NCBI RefSeq assembly: GCF_902141845.1
Contig: NZ_CABFPH010000004.1
Span: 1 to 64,000 of the forward strand
DNA length: 64,000 bases
From: Methylobacterium symbioticum
Lineage (GTDB): Bacteria > Pseudomonadota > Alphaproteobacteria > Rhizobiales > Beijerinckiaceae
Reading direction: 5' to 3'
Positions 26,241 to 34,350 of this stretch are shown piece after piece. A program made the translations under genes and the position numbers. The stretch's first letter is position 1, and each line of letters opens with the position of its first letter. The notes beneath the pieces were generated by a model that was given only the letters and a program-made list of their open reading frames with translations, made no database searches and was not told the origin of the DNA.

Positions 26241-27028
26241 AGCCTGTCCCGCACAGTATCCTGCCAGCGCGTCAAGGGCAGCGTCAGCGAGACGAGGACC
26301 ATGTCGGCGAGCTTGCCCACCAACGCGAAGGCGATGATCGCCGCGACGATCTGGTCGGGCTTGCTGAACTGCTGGCCGTCGACCAGCAGATAGCCGAGTC
26401 CCTCCGAGGCGCCCATCAGCTCCGCCGCGACCACGAACAGGAAACCGAGCCCGAGCCCGGTGCGCAGGCCCACCAGGGTGGCCGGCAGCACCGCCGGGAG
26501 CAGGATGCGGCGGGCCAGCGCGAGGCGCGACAGCCGGAAGATCCGCCCGACCTCGATCAGCTTCCGGTCGACGGAGGCGATCGCCCCGGAGACCGCGACA
26601 TAGACCGGGAAGAAGACGCCGACCGCGATCAGCAGCACCTTCGGCGTCTCGAGGATGCCGAACCACAGGATGAAGAGCGGAACCCAGGCCAGCGACGGGA
26701 CGGCGCGCAGGGCCTGCAGGCTCGGGTCGACCAGCCAGCGCAGAAGCGGGACCGTCGCCACCAGGGCGCCCGCGACGATCCCGGCGACGGCACCGAACAG
26801 GAAGCCGAGCCCGACCCGGACGAGCGTCGCCTCGACATGCAGGCGGAGATCACCCGAGCGTGCGAGGTCCCACAGGGTCGCTCCGATCCGGCTCGGCGGC
26901 GGCAGCAGGCGCCCGGGGGCGGCACCGCTGTCGACGGCAAGCTCCCAGCCGATCGCCAGGACGAGCGGCAGCAGGAGAGCCAGACCGACACGGTAGCCCT
27001 GTCGCAGCAGCGGCCCCCTGTGACTCAC
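26237..27028 (-). CDS. ABC transporter permease (SsuC/TauC-like)
   Basis: 263 aa, the standard length for the family, from a GTG at 27028 overlapping the upstream stop (GTGA). Six membrane spans and the EAA-type loop (GRIFRLSRLALARRILLPAVLPATLVG) are visible. It partners with the ATPase downstream and the binding protein upstream. Confidence 0.88.
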   Translation of the reverse strand: MSHRGPLLRQGYRVGLALLLPLVLAIGWELAVDSGAAPGRLLPPPSRIGATLWDLARSGDLRLHVEATLVRVGLGFLFGAVAGIVAGALVATVPLLRWLVDPSLQALRAVPSLAWVPLFILWFGILETPKVLLIAVGVFFPVYVAVSGAIASVDRKLIEVGRIFRLSRLALARRILLPAVLPATLVGLRTGLGLGFLFVVAAELMGASEGLGYLLVDGQQFSKPDQIVAAIIAFALVGKLADMVLVSLTLPLTRWQDTVRDRL

Positions 27029-28005
27029 CGCGTCGCGACGGGATTGAAGCCGGCGTCGAGCAGGCCCTCGACGGCGGCGGCCACATCGGTGGTCGCCGGG
27101 ATCACGCCGGCCTGCTGCAGGGCGAGACCGGCCGCCCTGATCGAATCCGCCTGGGCCTGGCCGATCGTCGGCTGGGACAGGTCCGTGCGCTCGATCTGGC
27201 GGGCGATCACAGGCTCCGGCAGCTTGGTCGCCGCCACCAGCGCGGCGCTCAGCGCCTGCGGGTTGGCCAGCGCGTAGGCGCGCGCCCGCTCATAGGCCGC
27301 GATCACGGTGCGGACGAGGTCCGGATGCGCCCGGGCGAACTCCTCGCGCACGTCGAGCAGGCCCCAGGTGTTGGCCGCCGCGTCGCGGTAGAACAGCAGG
27401 TCACCGTTCTCGATCTCGGCCGCCGCCATCATCGGGTCGAGGCCGGCCCAGGCATCGACGTCGCCACGGTCGAGGGCCGTGCGCCCGTCCGGATGCTGGA
27501 GCAGGACGAGCTTCGCGTCACGCTCGGTGAGGCCGGCGCTCTGCAGGGCCCGGATCAGGAAGATGTGCGGGTCGGTGCCCCGGGTGACGGCGACGCGCTT
27601 GCCCTTGAGATCGGCGGGCTTGGCAATGCCCGTGTCCTTCCGGGTGACGAGCGCCGTCCATTCGGGCCGCGAGAAGGCATAGACGGCCTTGATCGGATTG
27701 CCGTTGATCCGCGCGACAAGGGCCGCCGCGCCCGCGGCCGAGCCGAAGTCGATCGCGCCGGCATTGAGGAATTCCAGCGCCTTGTTCGAGCCGAGCGACT
27801 GGACCCAGCGCACCTTGATGCCGCGCGAGGCCAGCGCCTCCTCGAGGAAGCCCTTCTCCTTCAGGACGAGGCCCACCGGGTTGTAGGTCGCCCAGTCCAG
27901 CCGAATCTCCTTCGGGTCCTCCGCGCGGACCTCGCGCCCGAGCAGGCCGCCCAAGGCCGCCAAGGCGAGGGCGGAGACCAGAAGCGATCGACGGGTCGGG
28001 ATCAT
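27025..28005 (-). CDS. ABC transporter substrate-binding protein (aliphatic sulfonate type)
   Basis: 326 aa from ATG 28005. A Tat-like signal (IPTRRSLLVSALALAALGG) precedes a binding fold with IRLDWATYNPVGLVLKEKGF, ALEFLNAGAIDFGSAAGAAAL and PADLKGKRVAVTRGTDPHIFL-type segments. These match SsuA-like proteins. It heads a tightly overlapping three-gene operon. The shared regulator motif lies about 200 bp upstream at 28205-28223. Confidence 0.87.
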   Translation of the reverse strand: MIPTRRSLLVSALALAALGGLLGREVRAEDPKEIRLDWATYNPVGLVLKEKGFLEEALASRGIKVRWVQSLGSNKALEFLNAGAIDFGSAAGAAALVARINGNPIKAVYAFSRPEWTALVTRKDTGIAKPADLKGKRVAVTRGTDPHIFLIRALQSAGLTERDAKLVLLQHPDGRTALDRGDVDAWAGLDPMMAAAEIENGDLLFYRDAAANTWGLLDVREEFARAHPDLVRTVIAAYERARAYALANPQALSAALVAATKLPEPVIARQIERTDLSQPTIGQAQADSIRAAGLALQQAGVIPATTDVAAAVEGLLDAGFNPVATR

Positions 28006-28204
28006 CGGAGGACCTTGCTCAACGGGCGCCACGGGATCTGTGTCGGCTTCGCGGCTCGCATCAGGCGGGGCCGAGCATCGGCCACGACCAGCGGACAGAT
28101 CTCCCGACGACGCGTCTCATCCAATCTCGTCCTGGAGAGCAGCGTATCGGGACAGCACCACAGCCTGTGTTCAAGCTCGGGTTATCGAAGCCTGGCCGTA
28201 TCGA

Positions 28205-28223
28205 GTCAACGAAAGCATCTTCT
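28205..28223 (-). promoter_or_regulatory. Candidate regulator site, copy 2 (GTCAACGAAAGC-N3-TTCT)
   Basis: Same pattern as 21094-21112. On the minus strand TTGACT at 28203-28208, a 17-base spacer and GATAAC form a fair promoter for the operon starting at 28005. The extended motif upstream of TTGACT would be where an activator binds. Confidence 0.45.
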
Positions 28224-28285
28224 GAACTTTCCCGCGACTTGGCGAAATTCTTCGCCGGGTGGCCGCAACGACGCGCGGCTCCGTC

Positions 28286-30676
28286 TCAGGCGGCCTCGGG
28301 GGCCCTCTGCTCCGGACTCGACAGGGCGCTGTGCGTGAGAGCGGCGAAGTGCTCGATCGGCGCCGGTTTGCCCATCAGGTAGCCTTGGGCGGATTGGCAG
28401 TTCTCATCCGCCAGGAAGCGCAGCTCGGCCGCCGTCTCGACGCCCTCGGCCAGGACAGGCAGGCCGAGGCCGCGACCGAGGCCCAGCACCGAGCGGACGA
28501 TCGCCTTGGTCTGCTCGTTGCCGTCCACCGCCCGGATGAACGAGCCGTCGATCTTGATCTTGTCGAAGGGATAGGTGCGCAGGTTCGACAGCGACGAGTA
28601 GCCGGTGCCGAAATCGTCCATGGCGATGCGCACGCCCAGGGCCTTGAGCTGACGCAGGGTGGATTGGGCGCGCGACGGATCGCGGATCAGCGCGGTCTCC
28701 GTGATCTCGACCTCCAGCCGCGCGGGCTCGAGGCCGGTCTGAAACAGCACCTCGTGCACCACCTGGACGAAGTGCGGGGCATGCACCTGCACGGCCGAGA
28801 CATTGACCGCCACCGATAGCGGGTTCGGCCAGCTCGCGGCCTCGCGGCAGGCTTCGCGCAAGACCCACTCCCCGATCGGCAGAATCGCGCCGCTCTCCTC
28901 GGCGATCGGGATGAACACGGCCGGAGACACCGCCCCGCGCTCGGCATGCCGCCACCGCAGCAGCACCTCGAAGCCGATCGTGGCGCCCGTCTGCACGTCG
29001 GTCTGCGGCTGGTAGACCAAGTGCATCTCGCCGCGCGCCACCGCATGGCGCAGGTCATGCTCGAGAAGGCGGCGCTCGCGCACCTGGGTGCCCAGCTTGG
29101 CCTCGAAGAACCGGTAGGTCCCGCGTCCCTCGGACTTGGCCTTGTAGAGCGCGGTATCGGCGTAGCTCAGGAGCAGCGCGCGCTCCTGGGTGTCGTCGGG
29201 ATAGAGCGCGATGCCGACGCTGGTGGCGATCACCGGACCAGCCGCATCCGTGCTGCCGTTGCGCAGGGCCTCCAGGATCTGCTCTGCCAGGCGGCCGGCG
29301 GCCACCGCGTGCTCGCAGGGCATCAGGATCGCGAACTCGTCGCCGCCGAGCCGGGCCATCATCTGGGTGTCGTCGAGGAGAGCGGTGACCGAGCGGGCGA
29401 CCGTCACCAGCATGGCGTCACCGGCAGCGTGACCGAACAGGTCGTTGACCTCCTTGAAGCGATCCAGGTCGAGACAGAGCACCGCCAGCTTCCGCCCGGT
29501 CGCGTCGGCGAGTTTGAGTTCCTGATCGAGGCGCAGCGCAAAGCTTGCCCGGTTCGCCAGCCCGGTGAGCGCGTCGTGATGGGCGAGGAACTGGATCTGA
29601 CCCTCGGCCTTGCGGCGGGCGCGCAGATCGCGCACGGCCACGGCGTAGTGGGGCTGGCTCCCGTATGTGACCGGCCGCATGATCACTTCGACCGGGATTG
29701 TTCGGCCCTCCGCCGGCTTCAGTTCGGCCTCGACCGGCTGGTCGCCCTGGCCGCCCAGCGCGAGCCGCCCCGCCGCACCGGGCAGGAAGCGGGACAGGTC
29801 TGCGCCGGAGAGTTCGGCCGCGCCGAGGCCGACCAGCCGGGCAAAGCTCTCATTGGCACTGGCGATCACCTCGCCGCGGCACACCACCAGACCCTCGACC
29901 GCGGCGTTGGCGAGGCTGTTCAGCCGCTCGTGCTCGAGGGCGGCTTGGCGACGCTCGCGGATGTCGAGCGCCAGAGCGGCGCAGGCCAGAAGCAGGATGG
30001 TGAGGCTGGCGAGCGCGACCCCCACGCCCAGCCAGCGGGACGGCAGGGCCGTCTCCGAGATCAGGATGGCGGGATCGGGCTCGATCGTGACCGCGCCCAT
30101 CGCCGTGAAGTGGTGGCCGACGATGGCAAGCAGCAGCAGCGCGGCCCCCACGATGTGCATGCGTCCGTCCCGGCGGGACAGGGCGACCTGCAACGCGGCG
30201 GCGCCGAGCAGCGTGCCGAGCCCCAGCGAGACGGCCACCAGGGTCGGATCCCACTGGATGTGGCCGGCGACTTCGTAGGCGGCCATGCCGGTGTAATGCA
30301 TGGCGGCGATCCCGCCGCCGAGCACGCCGCCGCCGAGAAGCGCGGCAAACGGGATGAAGCGCACCTGGGCGAGGGTGAGGCCGATGCCGGTCAGAACGAT
30401 CGCGTAGACGAGGGAGAGGGCCGTGAGGCCGAGGTCGTAGCCGTTCGGCACGCTGGGCTCGAAGGCCAGCATCGCGACGAAATGGGTCGCCCAGATGCCC
30501 GAACCACCGGCCACCGCGGCCACGCCCAGCCACGTGGCATGCAGGCGCCCCGTCGCCCTGCGGGTATGACGCAGGAGTTCGACGCAGGTGGAAGCAGCCA
30601 AGGTGCAGATCACGGCAGCCAGGCTGACCAACCAGAGGTCATGCGCCCCGACGAAGCAACCGACGACCTTGAGCAT
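28286..30676 (-). CDS. MHYT-PAS-GGDEF-EAL cyclic-di-GMP protein
   Basis: 796 aa. About seven membrane spans in residues 10-240 form an MHYT sensor (MHYT at 126-129, with related THFVAM and HHFTAM motifs) thought to bind copper and sense gases. A PAS region follows (255-350). The diguanylate cyclase domain has GGDEF intact at about 444-448, and its substrate motif HHDALTGLANR is present. The phosphodiesterase domain has EVLLRW in place of EALLRW, plus the later MDDFGTGYSSL, KIDGSFI and EGVET segments, so catalysis is plausible. The protein probably tunes cyclic-di-GMP at the inner membrane. Single gene with an AT-rich upstream region. Confidence 0.92.
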   Translation of the reverse strand: MLKVVGCFVGAHDLWLVSLAAVICTLAASTCVELLRHTRRATGRLHATWLGVAAVAGGSGIWATHFVAMLAFEPSVPNGYDLGLTALSLVYAIVLTGIGLTLAQVRFIPFAALLGGGVLGGGIAAMHYTGMAAYEVAGHIQWDPTLVAVSLGLGTLLGAAALQVALSRRDGRMHIVGAALLLLAIVGHHFTAMGAVTIEPDPAILISETALPSRWLGVGVALASLTILLLACAALALDIRERRQAALEHERLNSLANAAVEGLVVCRGEVIASANESFARLVGLGAAELSGADLSRFLPGAAGRLALGGQGDQPVEAELKPAEGRTIPVEVIMRPVTYGSQPHYAVAVRDLRARRKAEGQIQFLAHHDALTGLANRASFALRLDQELKLADATGRKLAVLCLDLDRFKEVNDLFGHAAGDAMLVTVARSVTALLDDTQMMARLGGDEFAILMPCEHAVAAGRLAEQILEALRNGSTDAAGPVIATSVGIALYPDDTQERALLLSYADTALYKAKSEGRGTYRFFEAKLGTQVRERRLLEHDLRHAVARGEMHLVYQPQTDVQTGATIGFEVLLRWRHAERGAVSPAVFIPIAEESGAILPIGEWVLREACREAASWPNPLSVAVNVSAVQVHAPHFVQVVHEVLFQTGLEPARLEVEITETALIRDPSRAQSTLRQLKALGVRIAMDDFGTGYSSLSNLRTYPFDKIKIDGSFIRAVDGNEQTKAIVRSVLGLGRGLGLPVLAEGVETAAELRFLADENCQSAQGYLMGKPAPIEHFAALTHSALSSPEQRAPEAA

Positions 30677-30903
30677 GACATCTCACGACAAAAGCACCTG
30701 AATCTCGCCGAGCACATGCGACAAAAGTTCTTACCAACCGTTAATATATAAGAAGATTCCGCTATTATCCAAGACATAACCGAGATCGATTGGCGCTGAA
30801 CGGATTCTCTGCTTGCGATCAAGAATCTCACCTGAAGTCGAACCAAACCCAAAATACACAACCAAAGATGGAATCAAACAACCTGTCCGTCAGGCGGCCC
30901 ACC
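30677..30903. promoter_or_regulatory. AT-rich promoter region of the MHYT-GGDEF-EAL gene
   Basis: This is one of the lowest-GC stretches in the window. On the minus strand TTGGAT, an 18-base spacer and TATATT around 30745-30775 form a possible promoter about 70-100 bp upstream of the start. No gene is inside. Confidence 0.3.
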
Positions 30904-31371
30904 TCACCCCGCGTCGCGCCATGACAGGAAGCTGGCGGCTTGCCCCGCCGACGAGCCATCTGCACGGAGCAGGCGCCAGACCACGCCATCCTCGATCCAG
31001 AAGCGCCGGCCGGACTTCGCCACCCGAACCCCTGCGTAACCCGCGGCAAATCCATCCCGCGTCACCCGGTCGAGCAGGGCCTGCCGCTCGCCGCGTGCGG
31101 GCGCCTCGGCCGAAAGGCGGGACGGCAGACCCACAATCTCGTCCCAGCCGTACTCGAAGCAGGCCTGCGCGGTCCGGTTGGCGTAAATGAACCGGGGGTC
31201 CGTCGACCCGTCATGCGCGAGGACGGCAAACGGCGCCTCCTCGTAAAGCCAAGCCGGATCACGCACCGCAAGTGCCATCGGGCGTCCCACGAGCGTCAGG
31301 TGGCTGCCGGCAAGGAGCTCAAAGAAATCGCGATCATACGCGAGACTGATGCCGGGCTGGCTGGCGGACAT
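30904..31371 (-). CDS. PAS/MEKHLA-domain protein
   Basis: 155 aa from ATG 31371 (GAAGG upstream). Most of the protein is one PAS-like MEKHLA domain: DPRFIYANRTAQACFEYGWDE, LPSRLSAEAPARGERQALLDRV and the closing RFWIEDGVVWRL. MEKHLA domains occur alone in bacteria and plants and probably sense a small ligand or redox state. It lies 110 bp downstream of the GAF gene, so an operon is possible. Confidence 0.8.
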   Translation of the reverse strand: MSASQPGISLAYDRDFFELLAGSHLTLVGRPMALAVRDPAWLYEEAPFAVLAHDGSTDPRFIYANRTAQACFEYGWDEIVGLPSRLSAEAPARGERQALLDRVTRDGFAAGYAGVRVAKSGRRFWIEDGVVWRLLRADGSSAGQAASFLSWRDAG

Positions 31372-31480
31372 GGCTCGGGCCTTCATGCGCTTCGACCACA
31401 ATCAGCGAGCAGTGCCGTCCTGCGGGCCGGCTGTCCACGTATCGGACGCCGCGGCGACGGGCCGGTCGGATGGGGCGCGG

Positions 31481-32008
31481 TCAAGCCACCGCGAAGTGCA
31501 ACCGCGTCAGCGCCGCCGTGGCCATGTCGGCCAGGGCCTGCAACCGCTGCACCGTATCCGGGTCGGGCTCGACGAAGGTGCACCAATAGGAGCCGAGCGC
31601 CGCGACCGGCACGGGTGCTCCGATCGGAACCATGACGAGGCTGCGCATGGAGGCGGCCTTGTAGGCCCAGGCTGGAACGCGCGGATCCCGCTCGATGTCA
31701 GGGACGACGGCCGGCTGCCGGTTCAGCATCGCCCAGCCGGAGATGCATGCCTCCAGCGGGAACCGTTGCCCTCTCCAGAGTGGCCCGACAGCATCCTCGG
31801 CCACGTAGCGGCAAAACGCGCCGTCGCGCAGCACCACCGCGATGCCGTCCGAACCCGCGATCTGCCGGGCTGTCTCGCGCAGGACAATTACCAGCTCATC
31901 CAGGGATCGCACGCGCAGCAAGCGATGATGCGCTTCCTCAAGTTTGACCTGACTGCGATCCATCGAACTCGCGTGACGGTGACGATCCTTCGCCTCCAGA
32001 GCTAACAA
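31481..32008 (-). CDS. GAF-domain protein
   Basis: 175 aa if translation begins at TTG 32008, which is preceded by GGAGGG at good spacing; the first ATG at 31963 has no ribosome site. A short coiled segment (RSQVKLEEAHHRLLRV) leads into a GAF domain: DGIAVVLRDGAFCRYVAED, LEACISGWAMLNRQPAVVPDIE and AALGSYWCTF. GAF domains bind small ligands or cofactors. It has no output domain and probably acts with a kinase encoded elsewhere. The TTG start would keep expression modest. Confidence 0.78.
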   Translation of the reverse strand: MLALEAKDRHRHASSMDRSQVKLEEAHHRLLRVRSLDELVIVLRETARQIAGSDGIAVVLRDGAFCRYVAEDAVGPLWRGQRFPLEACISGWAMLNRQPAVVPDIERDPRVPAWAYKAASMRSLVMVPIGAPVPVAALGSYWCTFVEPDPDTVQRLQALADMATAALTRLHFAVA

Positions 32009-32052
32009 TGGGTCCCTCCGGACGCAAATCGGGGGCAGACGCGATCGTCGCG

Positions 32053-32319
32053 TCAGTGCAGGGTGCCGCCCTCCGTCTTCGGAACCGGCTCGGTTGCCAG
32101 GGCCTCGGTCAGCGGGAATTCCAGCACGACATCCTCCGCCTCATCGGCCACGAACAGCACGGCCTTCAGCAACGCGGGATCACTGTCGGCGCCCTGGAGG
32201 AGTTGCAGGGCCAGCACCCTGGCGGCCTCCCAGGCGGCATCCGCATCGTCCAGCTCGCGGCCATCGGGGTCCACCACCACGTCATCGCCGATATGGGTGT
32301 GGAAGAAATAGCGTGGCAT
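32053..32319 (-). CDS. DUF6894-like small protein
   Basis: 88 aa. It opens with MPRYFFHTHIGDDVVVDPDG, the pattern of the small DUF6894-type proteins found in many copies in Methylobacterium, and continues with an acidic helical middle. It starts seven bases after the stop of the 52-aa gene upstream, so the two are co-transcribed. The function is unknown. A second member lies at 34351-34644. Confidence 0.75.
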   Translation of the reverse strand: MPRYFFHTHIGDDVVVDPDGRELDDADAAWEAARVLALQLLQGADSDPALLKAVLFVADEAEDVVLEFPLTEALATEPVPKTEGGTLH

Positions 32320-32325
32320 CCGCGC

Positions 32326-32487
32326 TCAGCCCTCGGCCTTGTCGCCCTGACCCGTCTTAACGCCACCTTGCGGGTCCGTCTCATCCTCCGCGCCATCGGC
32401 ATCCCGGCCCTGGGGCGTGAGCCTCGGGCGGTCGATCCCGGCCTCCTCGCCGGTCTCGGGCGGGGTCGTCTTCGGCGTGTCGGCCAT
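32326..32487 (-). CDS. Small acidic disordered protein
   Basis: 53 codons from ATG 32487 with AAAGG upstream. The product is rich in Asp, Glu, Gly, Pro and Thr (ADTPKTTPPETGEEAG, then DADGAEDETDPQGG) and probably unfolded. It directly precedes the DUF6894-like gene. The function is unknown. Confidence 0.5.
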   Translation of the reverse strand: MADTPKTTPPETGEEAGIDRPRLTPQGRDADGAEDETDPQGGVKTGQGDKAEG

Positions 32488-32773
32488 CGGAGCGCCTTTC
32501 GGTTCCTGATGAGCCAACACGAGCGGGCCGGGAGAGTTCAGGCCTCGCAGCCGCCGCATTGCGACAGGGCCGGCTTCAGCGGGATGTTCGACGGATCAGG
32601 CGGCGCGCTTCCACGACACTTCGAAAGACGATGCGGCGCGATTGTCGCCAGGCTCGGATCGGCCAGGGATCGGTGCATCGCGCCCTGACCCGAGCCAAGG
32701 GAGCTGCAAGGAGGCTGTATCAGGGCTTTGTGTCGCAGCGCGAAATGCGCTGGCGGCTCCCACGTTCGGGTCT

Positions 32774-33004
32774 ATGGAGAACGCACCCTTCAACATCGTC
32801 ATTCGCGGACGAGGCTACGAGTGCCGCGTGTCCGGGGCAACAGAGGGAGAGGCGGCGGATGCGGCCGAGACCATCCTTCATCAGCTCCGGCAGCAGCCGA
32901 AGGTCTGGCCCGCCCAGGTTCACATCGAATGTGAAGACTTCGCGGCGGCGAAGCGGTTGGCCGGATATTTTGCTGCGATCACCGTGGAGCCCGACCTCGG
33001 CTGA
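32774..33004 (+). CDS. Small protein of unknown function
   Basis: 76 aa from ATG 32774. It reads as a compact alpha/beta domain (FNIVIRGRGYECRVSGATE, AAETILHQL, VHIECEDFAAAKRLAGYF). No signal peptide. The start Met is chosen because the frame further upstream is Ser/Pro-rich and not protein-like; the ribosome site is weak. The family is not recognised. Confidence 0.5.
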   Translation: MENAPFNIVIRGRGYECRVSGATEGEAADAAETILHQLRQQPKVWPAQVHIECEDFAAAKRLAGYFAAITVEPDLG

Positions 33005-33224
33005 GAGGCTGTTCGAGCCGATCGCGCGGGTGTCGATCCGGCGTATCCTCTCCTCGACCTCATCCTGACGCCACGGCGGTCGGGACATGCTTGTCCGGCC
33101 CCTCGGCGAGGGGCTCTCGTGGCGGTTCGGCCCGAGCGTGTCATCGATCTCGCGGACGAGGACACACTCTCGCCACGCTGCGAGCGCGTCCTGACGGCCG
33201 GGGGGATGCCAGAGGAGGTTGCGT

Positions 33225-33290
33225 ATGACGATCCTCGATCCGACAACCGGCAAGCTCATCACGATCAATCTGCCGAAGCCACGACCCTAG
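33225..33290 (+). CDS. Candidate 21-aa peptide
   Basis: A tiny ORF with an excellent ribosome site (AGAGGAGG six bases before ATG). The product begins MTILDPTTGKL and ends LPKPRP, with no hydrophobic span. Its stop codon lies at the first base pairs of repeat copy B. Only the ribosome site and clean ORF support it, so conservation in relatives would decide whether it is real. Confidence 0.4.
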   Translation: MTILDPTTGKLITINLPKPRP

Positions 33291-33390
33291 AGCCGTCTCC
33301 GATCGCGGTGCGGTCGGAGAGCGCTCCAAGTCTTTGGTGTGACGCGCTCTCTGTCGCTGAGCCGGCATCCACGTCGTCGGAGAGCGCTCC
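33289..33390 (+). repeat. Dispersed hairpin repeat, copy B
   Basis: An imperfect first hairpin (33289-33327, beginning AGAGCCGTCTCCGATCG) is followed by the shared second hairpin. The latter has outer arms GCGCTCTC (33344-33351) and GAGAGCGC (33380-33387) around GAGCCGGCATCCACGTCGTC. It matches copies A, C and D in order and core sequence. Confidence 0.7.
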
Positions 33391-33455
33391 CAGAGCGCCG
33401 GGCCCGGATGGCCGAGATGCCATGCCAGCGCCCGAACGTGAGCGCCTTGCAGGCA

Positions 33456-33629
33456 TCAGCCCTCGCCGGGCTCCGGCCGGTCCACGTTCTGCTCAGGCTC
33501 GTCGACGGTGAAGCCGGCAAGCCAATCGGCACTCTCTTGCGAGCCCGGCCGGTAGGGGTTCGCATTGACCGGCTGGCCAGCGCCCTTCGCTGCCTTGCCC
33601 TCCTCCCAGTGCGTGGATTGGCCCGCCAT
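33456..33629 (-). CDS. 57-aa protein with ribosome-modulation-factor-like pattern
   Basis: The ATG at 33629 is preceded by GAGGAGG. The product starts MAGQSTHWEEGKAAKGAG and contains NPYRPGSQESADWLAGF. This Gly/Ala start, Pro-Tyr, then Trp-Leu-x-Gly-Phe pattern resembles the small Rmf/CrpP group, which includes a ribosome hibernation factor. The acidic C-terminal tail (DEPEQNVDRPEPGEG) differs from Rmf, so the similarity may be superficial. It is probably co-transcribed toward smaller coordinates as a single gene. Confidence 0.7.
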   Translation of the reverse strand: MAGQSTHWEEGKAAKGAGQPVNANPYRPGSQESADWLAGFTVDEPEQNVDRPEPGEG

Positions 33630-33662
33630 GGGCAGCCTCCTCTGCTGAACGGCGCCCGCGGT

Positions 33663-33938
33663 CTACCTGCCGCCGCCGCCCCCCTGAGGCGCGACCTGGT
33701 TCGGCTGGTTGGCATTGCCGGCCGCAGACGAGCTGTTCGATATCGAGTCCTCCGGGCGCCCGGTCGGCGAGTAGCTGCCAGCGGCTGGAGCGCCCGTCGC
33801 GCCCGTGGTCGGGGCCGCAACACCAGGGACCGGACCGGGCGTCGCCGGAGTGGTCGGCCCTGGTGCTCCGCTGGTCTGAGCGGATGCCAGAGCGGTGAAG
33901 GAGAGAACGAGCGGAACGGCGAACAGGACGGAACGCAT
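33663..33938 (-). CDS. Secreted Pro/Gly/Thr-rich protein
   Basis: 91 aa; ATG has GAGG upstream. A signal peptide (MRSVLFAVPLVLSFTALASA) is followed by a low-complexity region of Pro, Thr, Gly, Ala and Ser ending in a Gly run. No folded domain or Cys. It probably acts at the cell surface or periplasm. The function is unknown. Confidence 0.65.
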   Translation of the reverse strand: MRSVLFAVPLVLSFTALASAQTSGAPGPTTPATPGPVPGVAAPTTGATGAPAAGSYSPTGRPEDSISNSSSAAGNANQPNQVAPQGGGGGR

Positions 33939-34064
33939 GAAAACCTCGCTGTGCAGTCCGAGAGGCGAACGTGCGAACAGCCCGAGGGTTCAGAAGCAGG
34001 GTGCGAGGACAGGAGACCAGACGCAGTCTCGACTTGCTTCAAGATCTCCCAGCCTGGACCTCGC

Positions 34065-34346
34065 TCATTCGCCCGATGAACGGCGCTCCTCATCGAGATC
34101 GAGCGGCGAGAGCATGATCAAGCGCGACTCGGCTTCGATCTCCCGGGCGAGGTCTCGCAGGTAAGCCAGCAGGCGCCCCTTCTCGTCGGCGTTCTGCGTC
34201 TCAACCCAGAAGGCGACTGTCCCACGGCGGGCAGCCTCCAGATCGCGCAGCATCGTCTCAGCCATCTGCGCGGCTTCGCGCTCGCTCGGCGCCGCGATGG
34301 TGAACCGGCTGGCCGGGTACCAGATCCGAATGCGAACGGTCGCCAT
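34065..34346 (-). CDS. Small cytoplasmic protein of unknown function
   Basis: 93 aa. It has an alpha/beta pattern (MATVRIRIWYPASRFTIAAP, then a helix AQMAETMLRDLEAARRG and FWVETQNADEKGRLLAYLRDL), followed by an acidic tail. Its layout resembles the 76-aa protein at 32774 (a strand, a helix after an ExEAA-type segment, another strand, a second helix), so the two may be distant relatives. It starts four bases after the DUF6894-like stop and is co-transcribed with it. Confidence 0.6.
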   Translation of the reverse strand: MATVRIRIWYPASRFTIAAPSEREAAQMAETMLRDLEAARRGTVAFWVETQNADEKGRLLAYLRDLAREIEAESRLIMLSPLDLDEERRSSGE

Positions 34347-34350
34347 GGTG

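Larger units (their letters stand above)
33005..33455. other. Intergenic region with a tiny ORF and repeat copy B
   Basis: The region holds the 21-aa ORF at 33225-33290 and the repeat at 33289-33390, both listed. Nothing else is supported. Confidence 0.4.

Noticed and set aside
33005..33268. Minus-strand frame opposite the 76-aa gene and beyond
   Set aside because: No ribosome site and poor protein character; the opposite frame gives a compact alpha/beta pattern.
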